Below are positions 7,549 to 13,783 of a DNA stretch of 14,718 nucleotides, in pieces. This DNA comes from CAYPEK01 sp964409645. Its GTDB lineage: Bacteria; UBP15; UBA6099. The notes beneath the pieces were generated by a model that saw nothing but the letters and a program-made list of their open reading frames with translations, had not been told where the DNA came from and did no database searches. The DNA is taken from NCBI GenBank assembly GCA_964409645.1, contig CAYPEK010000104.1, forward strand, positions 1-14,718, written 5' to 3'. Each line of letters opens with the position of its first letter. The first letter of the stretch is position 1. The position numbers and the translations under genes are program-made.

Positions 7549-8120
7549 ATTTTAATTTTTTTCAAAAGCCACGCCATATTTTCGCCAAGCACGGCCATCG
7601 TGTTCATGCCTTCTTCGTCGTTCAACACCTCGCCCGGCTCTCGGCCAATAGTGAGGTTCCAGTAACACGACCCCGGCACTATCATCATGTTGATGAGGAA
7701 AAACTGGTTGATCTGGTTGAACGTAGCCACCGCGCCCTGTCTCCTGACCGCAACAACAGCCGCGCCGACCTTGCGCGCGAACAAGTGGTCGTTCGCCTTC
7801 GCCGTCAGCCCCGCGCGGTCTATCAGCGCCTTCACTTCCGCCGTCACCGAGCCGAAGTACACCGGCGAACCGATCAGCACCCCGTCCGCCTCCGTTATTT
7901 TGGCTATCAGCGCCTGCATGTCGTCCTTCGGACCGTGGCACTGTCCGTCCTTCTTATCCACACAGTTGAAACACGCCGTGCAGCCGTGGTAACGGCCGCC
8001 GCCCATCTGCACCAGTTCGGTCTCCACCCCGGCCGCCTCAAGTGACGACATCACCTTTTTCAGCGAGTGGTATGTATTTCCCTCTTTCCTCGGACTTCCG
8101 TTTATCGCTAAAACTTTCAT
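7545..8120 (-). CDS. Iron-sulfur flavoprotein, NADPH-dependent FMN reductase/flavodoxin-like family
   Basis: The 191-residue protein has a flavodoxin-like fold. MKVLAINGSPRKEGNT (1-16) is the FMN phosphate loop of the FMN-reductase family, and GSPVYFGSVTAEVKALIDR (84-102) is its second flavin-binding segment. Four cysteines at 47, 50, 53 and 61 make the compact C-x2-C-x2-C-x7-C motif of archaeal and anaerobe iron-sulfur flavoproteins, which carry one [4Fe-4S] cluster beside FMN and shuttle electrons, often from ferredoxin. An in-frame ATG at 8157-8159 would add 13 residues (MRSAVGLRGWRRG), but those are unlike the family and overlap a leader hairpin. The start at 8120 has GGAGG (8127-8131) 6 bases upstream and is preferred. 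It is divergent from the ferredoxin-linked oxidoreductase operon, so a shared redox role is plausible but inferred. Confidence 0.9.
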   Translation of the reverse strand: MKVLAINGSPRKEGNTYHSLKKVMSSLEAAGVETELVQMGGGRYHGCTACFNCVDKKDGQCHGPKDDMQALIAKITEADGVLIGSPVYFGSVTAEVKALIDRAGLTAKANDHLFARKVGAAVVAVRRQGAVATFNQINQFFLINMMIVPGSCYWNLTIGREPGEVLNDEEGMNTMAVLGENMAWLLKKIKI

Positions 8121-8270
8121 CCCGCGCCTCCAGCCGCGGAGTCCGACCGCGCTCCGCATTTTTTTGTTAGACAGCCATCCCCCGGTTTTTCCGGAATTTT
8201 TTTCAGCAAGTTTTTTTCGGCTGCCTCTTCCGTTTCAAAAGACACAACCATTTGTCCCGGTTAAAACTTC
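8121..8270 (-). promoter_or_regulatory. Long, foldable 5' leader of the iron-sulfur flavoprotein gene
   Basis: If the promoter at 8277-8305 is used, the message carries about 150 nt before the start codon. Reading the minus strand, GGCAGCC (8225-8219) can pair with GGCTGTC (8176-8170), enclosing an A-rich internal loop and a small hairpin CCGG-AAAAA-CCGG (8194-8182). A second stem, GCGGAG with CTCCGC (8157-8152 and 8141-8136, 10-nt loop), ends only 3 bases before the ribosome site TGGAGG (8132-8127). I cannot match this to a known riboswitch class. It is a candidate structured leader only. Confidence 0.4.
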
Positions 8271-8276
8271 CGCAAT

Positions 8277-8305
8277 AATATACACCCGCGCGCAACCCCC
8301 GTCAA
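8277..8305 (-). promoter_or_regulatory. Predicted promoter of the iron-sulfur flavoprotein gene
   Basis: On the minus strand TTGACG (8305-8300) and TATATT (8282-8277) are separated by exactly 17 bp, close to the sigma-70 consensus at both boxes. Transcription would start near 8270. It drives the flavoprotein gene away from the oxidoreductase operon. Confidence 0.6.
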
Positions 8306-8308
8306 AGA

Positions 8309-8337
8309 GCCCGGATAACCCGGCGAAAGGCGCTTTC
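8309..8337. promoter_or_regulatory. Paired inverted repeats between divergent promoters, operator candidate
   Basis: Two inverted repeats sit back to back. One is GCC-c-GG-ATAA-CC-c-GGC at 8309-8324. The other is GAAAG-GCG-CTTTC at 8325-8337. They lie just upstream of the flavoprotein -35 box and about 55 bp upstream of the oxidoreductase -35 box, a suitable place for a shared regulator. No regulator gene is visible in the window, so the binding protein is unknown. The rest of 8338-8391 is AT-rich (8356-8390) and could be an upstream promoter element for the plus-strand operon. Confidence 0.35.
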
Positions 8338-8391
8338 ACCACCGGCGTGCGGATGCATTTATTATATTTTGGTTTCCTAATAATTAAGACG

Positions 8392-8420
8392 TTGAAAAAA
8401 CGCAGGTCGGACACTACAAT
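8392..8420 (+). promoter_or_regulatory. Predicted promoter of the 2-oxoacid oxidoreductase operon
   Basis: TTGAAA (8392-8397) and TACAAT (8415-8420) are 17 bp apart, near-consensus for a housekeeping sigma factor. An AT-rich tract precedes the -35 box. Transcription would begin near 8427, about 42 nt before the first start codon. Confidence 0.65.
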
Positions 8421-8439
8421 AGCAGATTGTGCTTTGGAG

Positions 8440-8464
8440 CCGGTACGATACCGGATCAGGGAGG
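8440..8464 (+). promoter_or_regulatory. Leader hairpin and ribosome site of the oxidoreductase operon
   Basis: A perfect 6-bp stem, CCGGTA-CGA-TACCGG (8440-8454), lies just before the ribosome site AGGGAGG (8458-8464), which is 4 bases from the ATG at 8469. The strong site fixes that ATG as the start in preference to the in-frame ATG at 8427, which would sit on the predicted transcription start. The hairpin may tune translation or message stability. Confidence 0.45.
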
Positions 8465-8468
8465 CTGC

Positions 8469-8687
8469 ATGGCAAAGGCGTGTATAAAGATAGACCGGGA
8501 GGCGTGCAAAGGCTGCTGGCTGTGCATCCACGTCTGCCCTAAAAAAACCATCGTGAAGGCAAAGACGCTGAACGCAAAGGGGTACTATCCCGCGGAGCCT
8601 GAAGAACAGAGTCAGTGCACCGGCTGCGAGTCGTGCATGATCGTTTGTCCGGAGATGGCGATCGAGGTTTACGATGTCGAAGACTGA
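8469..8687 (+). CDS. 2-oxoacid:ferredoxin oxidoreductase, delta (ferredoxin-like) subunit
   Basis: This 72-residue protein carries two [4Fe-4S] clusters and passes electrons from the catalytic subunits to external ferredoxin. The cysteines fall in two bacterial-ferredoxin motifs: C13, C16, C19 and C23 (CKGCWLCIHVCP), and C50, C53, C56 and C60 (CTGCESCMIVCP). Each is followed by Pro. The spacer between them (25-49) contains the ...KGYYP... phrase usual in the delta subunits of Kor/Vor enzymes. The gene is first in a four-subunit operon and overlaps the alpha subunit gene by 14 bp, so equal synthesis is likely. The delta-alpha-beta-gamma order matches many bacterial Vor/Kor operons. Confidence 0.93.
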   Translation: MAKACIKIDREACKGCWLCIHVCPKKTIVKAKTLNAKGYYPAEPEEQSQCTGCESCMIVCPEMAIEVYDVED

Positions 8688-9765
8688 AATCAAAAAACTT
8701 ATGCGCGGATCGGAAGCGATCGGCGAGGCGGCCGTCAGGGCCGGCTGCCGGTGTTACTTCGGCTATCCGATCACGCCGCAGAATGAAATTACTGAGTACA
8801 TGGCGCGCAGGATGTACGAGACCGGGCGCGTATTCATCCAGTCCGAAAGCGAACTGGCGGCCATCAACATGGTACTCGGCGCGGCCGCGACCGGCAACCG
8901 TGCGATGACTTCGTCGTCTTCGCCGGGGATAAGCCTGAAACAGGAGGGAATCTCGTTCCTCGCGTCGATGGAATTGCCGTGCGTCATCGTGAACGTGATG
9001 CGCGGCGGCCCGGGGCTGGGCAACATCGCCCCCTCTCAGGCCGACTATTTTCAGGCAACCCGCGGCGGCGGCCACGGCGACTACCACACTATCGTGCTCG
9101 CACCGGCCACCGTTCAGGAGATGTACGATCTGACACGCCGCGCGTTCGACATCGCCGACGAGTACAGAACGCCCGTCATGGTGCTTGCGGACGGAATGCT
9201 CGGACAGATGATGGAGCCGGTTATCTTCAGAGACAAGGCGCTCGAACCGGACGAACTGCCGGAAAAGCCGTGGGCGCTACGCGGCGCGAACGGACGTCCG
9301 AGCCGCTTCATCCGCTCGCTTATTCTCGACGTCAACCTCGAAGAGGAGCACAACTGGCGACTCTTCCGCAAATACCAGCGCATCGAGCGCAAGGAGCCGA
9401 AATTCGAAGAGTTCTACATGAACGGAGCCGAGATGGCGATCGTTGCGTACGGCACCGCGGCGCGGATCGCGAAAGCCGCCGTTAAACGCTGTGCCGAGAA
9501 AAACATGCGAGTCGGTCTCATCCGCCCGATCACTTTATGGCCGTTCCCGAAGAGCGCCATCGCCGACTCCGCGGCTCACATCAAGCATTTCCTATCGTTC
9601 GAGATGAGCATGGGCCAGATGGTCGAGGATGTGAAGCTGGCCGCGGAGGGCCGCGCCGAAGTATCGGTTTACGGGCGTCCCGGCGGCGTGGTGCCGACAC
9701 CGGCGGAACTGTTCAGGGTCATTTCGAAGACCTACCACAAACTCACGGGGGAGGTCGCGAGATGA
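8674..9765 (+). CDS. vorB: 2-oxoacid:ferredoxin oxidoreductase, alpha subunit (VorB/KorA type)
   Basis: With the beta subunit this forms the thiamine-diphosphate site that oxidatively decarboxylates a 2-oxoacid to its acyl-CoA and reduces ferredoxin. The 363 residues show the family landmarks: GYPITPQNEI (30-39), TSSSSPGISLKQEG (79-92), RGGPGLG (110-116), GHGD (133-136), RPITLWPFP (284-292) and EMSMGQMVEDV (310-320). The closing GRPGGVVPTPAEL (334-346) resembles VorB proteins, which favour branched-chain 2-oxoacids such as 3-methyl-2-oxobutanoate. The related KorA takes 2-oxoglutarate, and sequence by eye does not settle the substrate. The start lies inside the end of the delta gene, and the stop overlaps the beta start as ATGA. 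Confidence 0.93.
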   Translation: MSKTEIKKLMRGSEAIGEAAVRAGCRCYFGYPITPQNEITEYMARRMYETGRVFIQSESELAAINMVLGAAATGNRAMTSSSSPGISLKQEGISFLASMELPCVIVNVMRGGPGLGNIAPSQADYFQATRGGGHGDYHTIVLAPATVQEMYDLTRRAFDIADEYRTPVMVLADGMLGQMMEPVIFRDKALEPDELPEKPWALRGANGRPSRFIRSLILDVNLEEEHNWRLFRKYQRIERKEPKFEEFYMNGAEMAIVAYGTAARIAKAAVKRCAEKNMRVGLIRPITLWPFPKSAIADSAAHIKHFLSFEMSMGQMVEDVKLAAEGRAEVSVYGRPGGVVPTPAELFRVISKTYHKLTGEVAR

Positions 9766-10526
9766 ATAAACGACGCGATGCAAGACCGGCGACCATGAAG
9801 GACGCCGTTTACCACTACTGCCCCGGCTGCGGGCACAGCGTAATCCACCGCCTTGTGGCGGAAGTGCTGCAGGAACTCGGAGTCGAGGGCCGCGCGATAG
9901 GCGTGCCCCCGGCGGGCTGCGCCGTGCTGGCATATTTCTACTTCGACATCGACATGACGGAAGCGCCCCACGGGCGCGGTTGCGCTGTGGCAACCGGTAT
10001 TAAGCGCGCGCTCCCGGACTCGGTCGTCTTCTCCTATCAGGGCGACGGCGATCTCGCCGCGATCGGCACATCGGAAGTGATCCACGCCGCGAACCGCGGC
10101 GAGAACATCACGGTGATTTTCGTCAACAACGCAGTGTACGGTATGACCGGCGGCCAAATGGCGCCCACGACGCTTCTCGGAATGAAGACCACAACTTCGC
10201 CCGCGGGACGCGAGTCACACCGCGAGGGATACCCCGTCCGCGTCTGCGAACTGCTCTCCTCGCTCGAAGGCGCTGTTTACCTCGAACGCTGCATGGCAAA
10301 CTCCGTGAAAGGCATCCGCCGCACGAAGAAAGCTATCAAGGAAGCGTTCCAGACACAGCTCAACGGCGAAGGGTTCTCGCTCGTCGAAATCCTGTCGCCG
10401 TGTCCGACAAACTGGAAACTGAGCCCCGAGGGCTCGTGGAAATGGATCGACGAAGTAATGTCTCAATATTTCAAACCCGGCGTTATAAAAGACACGCGAA
10501 AGGAAACCGCGAAAAATGCTGACTAA
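9762..10526 (+). CDS. 2-oxoacid:ferredoxin oxidoreductase, beta (thiamine diphosphate) subunit
   Basis: This 254-residue subunit binds thiamine diphosphate, Mg2+ and one [4Fe-4S] cluster. CPGCGH (20-25), Cys53 in PPAGCAV and Cys214 in LSPCPTNW give the four cluster cysteines C20, C23, C53 and C214 expected in this family. GDGDLAAIG (94-102) with VNNAVYGMTGGQ (121-132) is the diphosphate/Mg2+ motif. APTT (134-137) and the GYPV segment (156-159) are also typical of KorB/VorA. The start at 9762 is chosen because GGGGGAGG lies just upstream and the stop of the alpha gene overlaps it by 4 bp. An upstream in-frame ATG would read through alpha sequence out of frame. The end overlaps the gamma gene by 11 bp. 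Confidence 0.94.
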   Translation: MNKRRDARPATMKDAVYHYCPGCGHSVIHRLVAEVLQELGVEGRAIGVPPAGCAVLAYFYFDIDMTEAPHGRGCAVATGIKRALPDSVVFSYQGDGDLAAIGTSEVIHAANRGENITVIFVNNAVYGMTGGQMAPTTLLGMKTTTSPAGRESHREGYPVRVCELLSSLEGAVYLERCMANSVKGIRRTKKAIKEAFQTQLNGEGFSLVEILSPCPTNWKLSPEGSWKWIDEVMSQYFKPGVIKDTRKETAKNAD

Positions 10527-11079
10527 ATCTATTTTCGCCGGTTTCGGCGGACAGGGTGTGCTGCTGATGGGCGTCTGCCTCGCAAACGCCGCCATGAACG
10601 AGGGAAAATTCGTCACGTACCTGCCGAGCTACGGCGCGGAAGTGCGCGGCGGCACCGCGAACTGCACGGTGTCGATCTCGACGGAGGAAATCGCATCGCC
10701 GATCGCCTCGTCGCCCGACTTCATCCTCGCGATGAACGGCCCCTCGATGGAGCGATTCCGCAACTTCATCCGCCCGAACGGCTTGTTCGTTACAAACTCC
10801 ACGCTCGTGGAGCAGGAACTGATGCGCCCGGACGTACGCGAAGTACGCGTGCCCGGCGGCGAAATGGCGGAAAACATAGGCTCGATCCGTAGCGCGAACA
10901 TGGTGATGCTGGGTGCGTTCGCGGCGGCATCCAACCTCGTATCCTTCCGCGTGCTTCTCGACGCAGTGAACACCGTCGCGGGCGCGAAAAAGAAAGAACT
11001 CGCCGAACTCAATATCAAGGCCGTCACAGCCGGATACGACTACGTTAAGGAAATGCTAAAAGACGCTAAGAAAATATAA
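10516..11079 (+). CDS. 2-oxoacid:ferredoxin oxidoreductase, gamma subunit
   Basis: This 187-residue subunit is the CoA-side gamma domain of the enzyme. It opens with SIFAGFGGQGVLLMG (5-19), where GFGGQGV is the family signature, and continues with PSYGAEVRGGTANC (38-51), equally diagnostic. The middle (68-150) has the usual alternating strands and helices (FILAMNGPSMERF, ANMVMLGAFAAAS). The length is normal. The start lies in the tail of the beta gene with AGGAAA about 10 bases upstream, so all four subunits are translated from overlapping frames. Its position directly after beta completes the complex, so no subunit is missing. Confidence 0.93.
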   Translation: MLTKSIFAGFGGQGVLLMGVCLANAAMNEGKFVTYLPSYGAEVRGGTANCTVSISTEEIASPIASSPDFILAMNGPSMERFRNFIRPNGLFVTNSTLVEQELMRPDVREVRVPGGEMAENIGSIRSANMVMLGAFAAASNLVSFRVLLDAVNTVAGAKKKELAELNIKAVTAGYDYVKEMLKDAKKI

Positions 11080-11114
11080 CAGGCCGGCGCGAAACCCGCC
11101 GCGGAGGAACTGCA

Positions 11115-11549
11115 ATGAGCAAGGTCATAATTCAGATATCAGTCGTCATCGAAAACACACCCGGCACACTTTCCACTCTCAGCGATGTGCTCGGCAAGGA
11201 AGGCATAAACGTCAACGCCATTACTCTCGTCGAATCCACGGAGAGCAGCACGGTGCGCCTCATCTCGGACAACCCGGATAAAACCGAGCAAGTTCTTTCG
11301 TCCCGCGGCTATCAGGTCCACAAGAGCGAAGTACTTGCAATCGAAACACCAGACCACCCCGGCGGCCTCAACGCAGTACTGAAACCGCTCGCCATCGCGG
11401 GCGTAAACGTCTTCTACCTGTATCCCTACCTGCGCCGCACAAGCGGAAATGCAATCGTCATTTTCCGCGTCAGCGACATCGAAAAAGCGATTCAGGTGCT
11501 GAAAGACAACTACATCTCAATCCTCGACGAGTCGATCTACTCGATCTGA
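11115..11549 (+). CDS. Tandem ACT-domain protein, probable amino-acid sensor
   Basis: The 144 residues form two ACT domains, about 1-70 and 73-140, and nothing else. ACT1 contains SVVIENTPGTLSTLSDVL (9-26) and ACT2 contains ETPDHPGGLNAVLKPLAIAG (77-96). Both keep the strand-then-PG-then-helix pattern that builds the amino-acid pocket. There is no enzyme or DNA-binding domain, so any output must come from contact with a partner protein. The gene is 35 bp after the gamma subunit with a GGAGG ribosome site (GCGGAGGAACTGC before ATG), and it shares the operon. Free-standing double-ACT proteins are commonly found beside 2-oxoacid oxidoreductases and aryl-CoA ligases in anaerobes. Sensing of a branched-chain or aromatic amino acid is the likely role, but this is inferred. 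Confidence 0.88.
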   Translation: MSKVIIQISVVIENTPGTLSTLSDVLGKEGINVNAITLVESTESSTVRLISDNPDKTEQVLSSRGYQVHKSEVLAIETPDHPGGLNAVLKPLAIAGVNVFYLYPYLRRTSGNAIVIFRVSDIEKAIQVLKDNYISILDESIYSI

Positions 11550-11564
11550 CGAAGCAAACGTTTT

Positions 11565-11590
11565 AAAACCCGGCCGCGCCTGTTTTTTAT
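11565..11590 (+). terminator. Weak candidate terminator after the ACT gene
   Basis: AAAAC (11565-11569) can pair with GTTTT (11582-11586) around a GGC-CGC-GCC hairpin (11572-11580), with a small internal loop, and six T fall at 11583-11588. It lies 16 bp after the last stop of the oxidoreductase operon, where a terminator is expected. The stem is imperfect and part of the T run is used in pairing. Confidence 0.3.
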
Positions 11591-12011
11591 ACTCCGCGTA
11601 TCTGTGATTTCTGTGTTGACGTTTTTTCCTTGTTTAAAAAACAAAAGGCCGGAACCGCTATCGCGGAACCGACCATTAAGGGCCTCTCGGAATTTCGACA
11701 ACCCGACTTGCCTGTTCCCGGCGACGCGATGCGTCTCGGGGAATTTAGCCTCGTGGTTTTGCGCCGCTGTCTTTCGACAACTTTGCCCTTCTCGTATCCC
11801 GGAGATACCCGGTCGACACTTTTTCAGCACTGGACCGTACATTTCACGGCCCTTACAACCTACATTATCAATATTATCACTTTGTCGATTTTATTTCCGT
11901 GACCAACATCACGAATGCAAAAATAAATTTTCGTTTCGGCTTCCTGAAATTGGTTCGATATAAAAGCTCTATATTTTGAGAACTAATAAGTTGTTAAAGG
12001 AAGCAATTAGT
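11591..12011. other. Non-coding stretch between converging units
   Basis: I see no credible gene here. The open frames on both strands have no ribosome site and their translations look like chance sequence, rich in Arg, Ser, Pro and Cys with no fold-like pattern. Short hairpins exist, such as GACGC-GAT-GCGTC near 11723-11735. No tRNA T-loop or other RNA signature was found. The right half from about 11860 is AT-rich. Confidence 0.5.
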
Positions 12012-12183
12012 ACTCTGGGAATGCGGTGGCCTGACACCGCTTTGGTTGCCGGCGGCTCGACGCCGGTATAAACAGTTCCATAAAACAGAATTCAATGCGT
12101 GACTAAACAGCAATAAATACCAAAGCGGCGCCGGGTCGCCGTTCGGCAGGCCGCACTCCCAGAGTAAAAGCGTCGCGGTGTCA
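12012..12183. repeat. Inverted pair of REP-like hairpin repeats
   Basis: The left unit starts ACTCTGGGAaTGCGG (12012-12026) and runs to CCGCTTTGGT (12037-12046). The right unit, in opposite orientation, runs from ACCAAAGCGG (12119-12128) to CCGCaCTCCCAGAGT (12151-12165), so the two are inverted copies of one motif with different loops. Three hairpins share the same geometry of a 6-bp stem and 6-nt loop: GCGGTG/CACCGC (12023-12040), CCGGCG/CGCCGG (12049-12066) and GCGGCG/CGCCGT (12125-12142, one G-T). TGACACCGC in the left unit recurs inverted at 12175-12183. About 50 AT-rich bases separate the units. This is the layout of bacterial REP pairs or a small non-autonomous element. It sits between converging genes and could also act as a two-way transcript end. 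Other copies cannot be seen in this window. Confidence 0.65.
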
Positions 12184-12223
12184 TTCGACCGGCACAACTC
12201 CGGATTTATTAATTCACATCGGC

Positions 12224-13588
12224 TTATTTTTTAAGTAACGAAAGAATCGTGCGGCAGAATTCTGTAAGAGTGTCGTCGCGGGCGCCCATGACAACTGCGA
12301 CGTCGCCGGGCTTCGCTTCAGCGGCTATCGCTCCCGCAATGTCGGCCCTCTTCTCGAAATAAAGCGTCTTACGGCCATGCGCCGCAACAGCGTCGGTTAT
12401 ATCCTTTGACGATATCGATCTCTCCGCGGAACCGCCCGCGTAGAATATTTCCGGCATATACAGCATGTCGCTGTTCCGCAACTTTGTCGAGAACACATCT
12501 ATGAGTTCGTCGCGCATGAATTTCGTCGGGCCGAAACCGTGCGGCTGAAACATTATCAGCCGCCGCCCGGGCGCGCGGTCGAGGGCTTCAAGCGTCGCCT
12601 TTATTTTATCGGGATTGTGCCCGAAATCGTCTATGACTTTCACGCCATTCGCCTCGCCTATCAGGTCGAAGCGGCGCGCGATTCCCTTGAATGCGCCAAT
12701 CCCTCGTTTCAGTTCCTCAGTGCCGATTCCGAGGTGCCTGCCGACCGCGATTGCGGCGAGTGCGTTCGACACGTTATGCACTCCCGGCACACGCAGCGCA
12801 TATCTTTCTCCGCCGACTGTGAAAGACGATGTGAACAGGTCGAGCGCGAGAGATTCCGCCCGGATATTCGCCGGATTATTGATACCATAAGTGACAACCT
12901 TTTTATCTTTCGTGTCAAGCTTCGCGGCGATCGGGCAATCCGCATTGAGAACGACAAACTCTGTTGTGTTACCAATAAAGATTTCGAAAAGCTCAATAAG
13001 CTCGGGAATCGGCTTGTGGTCTTTTGTTACGTTCGTGACTATGGAGACGGCCGGTTTGTAGTTGACTATCGAGCCGTCGCTCTCGTCGCTTTCGATGACA
13101 AGCAGGTTCGACTTGCCCGCGCGCGCGTTGCCGGGCAGCAGGCCGTCGTCGAAGTTTTTCATGCGGCCGCCGTTAATTATGGACGGATCAAGCCCTGCCT
13201 CATACAGTAATGTGCCTACCATACCGCATACGGTGGATTTTCCACTTGTTCCGCCTGCGGCGATGCCGCGTTTTTCGTTTGTGATCTCGGCAAGCACTTG
13301 CGACCGATGCTTAACAGCAACTCCAAGCGAACGCGCGCGCGCCATATCCGGCACGGTGTCCTCGATCGCCGTGGACACGACGACGCAACCGGTCGAAGTT
13401 GTGATGCCGCTGCCGTCCTGCGGGAACAGCCTCATGCCGAGTTCTTTGAGTTTGTCGAAAAACGGGCCGTTGACCCCACGGTCGTAGCTGCGGTCCGAGC
13501 CGGAGACGACATGCCCCTGCCCCGCGAGTATTTGCGCGATCGCGCTCATTCCGCTGCCGCCGATCCCTATGAAAAAGTATTCCGCCAT
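12224..13588 (-). CDS. MurC-family Mur ligase with altered motifs
   Basis: MurC joins L-alanine to UDP-N-acetylmuramic acid in peptidoglycan synthesis, using ATP. The 454-residue protein has the three Mur ligase domains. FIGIGGSGMSAIAQIL (6-21) is the MurC nucleotide-sugar start. GGTSGKST (112-119) is the ATP loop. VIESDESD (164-171) and NVTKDH (186-191) form the central site. HNVSNALAAIAVGRHLGI (271-288), RRFDLIGE (305-312), IDDFGHNP (319-326) and FQPHGF (347-352) belong to the last two domains. Differences from textbook MurC are TSGKS in place of THGKT and GFGPTKF where RYTRT is usual. It stands alone rather than in a division/cell-wall cluster. It may be the sole MurC or a paralogue for another muropeptide. 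GAGGA lies 9 bases before ATG. Confidence 0.82.
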   Translation of the reverse strand: MAEYFFIGIGGSGMSAIAQILAGQGHVVSGSDRSYDRGVNGPFFDKLKELGMRLFPQDGSGITTSTGCVVVSTAIEDTVPDMARARSLGVAVKHRSQVLAEITNEKRGIAAGGTSGKSTVCGMVGTLLYEAGLDPSIINGGRMKNFDDGLLPGNARAGKSNLLVIESDESDGSIVNYKPAVSIVTNVTKDHKPIPELIELFEIFIGNTTEFVVLNADCPIAAKLDTKDKKVVTYGINNPANIRAESLALDLFTSSFTVGGERYALRVPGVHNVSNALAAIAVGRHLGIGTEELKRGIGAFKGIARRFDLIGEANGVKVIDDFGHNPDKIKATLEALDRAPGRRLIMFQPHGFGPTKFMRDELIDVFSTKLRNSDMLYMPEIFYAGGSAERSISSKDITDAVAAHGRKTLYFEKRADIAGAIAAEAKPGDVAVVMGARDDTLTEFCRTILSLLKK

Positions 13589-13631
13589 AATTGTTTGTCC
13601 TCATCAAGCAGTCTATCCGCCGCAGGTTCGG

Positions 13632-13640
13632 ATTATAGCA
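13632..13640 (-). promoter_or_regulatory. Extended -10 promoter of the Mur ligase gene
   Basis: The minus strand reads TGCTATAAT (13640-13632), a perfect -10 box with the TG-n extension. No good -35 hexamer stands 16-18 bp upstream, which is usual for extended -10 promoters. Transcription would start near 13625, about 37 nt before the start codon at 13588. Confidence 0.55.
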
Positions 13641-13688
13641 TAAATGCAGGGAGAGGACAGAAGGCGGAAGACAAGGCCGAAAATCAAC

Positions 13689-13714
13689 CCGGATTTTTCA
13701 CGAGAAAAATCCGG
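13689..13714. repeat. Perfect 11-bp hairpin in the divergent intergenic region
   Basis: CCGGATTTTTC (13689-13699) pairs without mismatch with GAAAAATCCGG (13704-13714) around the tetraloop ACGA. It lies upstream of both divergent genes, so it is not the terminator of either, and neither strand continues into a U-run. It may be an operator, an RNA structure or a remnant of a repeat. Confidence 0.6.
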
Positions 13715-13720
13715 ATAAGC

Positions 13721-13750
13721 CACAGATTAACACGAAAAAACACAGATTAA
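13721..13750 (+). repeat. Direct repeat of CACAGATTAA
   Basis: Two exact 10-bp copies (13721-13730 and 13741-13750) are spaced 20 bp start to start, about two helical turns, with ACACGAAAAAA-like sequence between. Similar 'cacagattaa' strings occur as degraded intergenic repeats in many bacteria. They could also be paired binding sites about 35 bp upstream of the leuC -35 box. Confidence 0.5.
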
Positions 13751-13783
13751 TGAAAACCAATAAAGATTTAACCCCCTTATAAT

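Noticed and set aside
8136..8165. Plus-strand hairpin GCGGAG/CTCCGC followed by seven T, looking like a terminator
   Set aside because: No plus-strand gene ends nearby. The T run is the complement of an A-rich linker in the flavoprotein leader, so a leader stem explains it better.
9537..9761. N-terminal extension of the beta subunit from an upstream ATG
   Set aside because: It would read through alpha-subunit coding sequence out of frame. The ATG at 9762 has a strong ribosome site and gives the normal family length.
11537..11963. Small open frames of about 90-120 codons on both strands after the ACT gene
   Set aside because: They have no ribosome sites, atypical composition and no recognisable fold, and they overlap each other on both strands.
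11941..11975. GGTTCGATA resembling a tRNA T-loop, with promoter-like TATAAA nearby
   Set aside because: No acceptor, D or anticodon stems can be built around it, and no gene follows on the plus strand.
11994..12197. 67-codon minus-strand open frame
   Set aside because: It lies over the REP-like inverted repeats, so its translation reflects repeat sequence rather than a gene.
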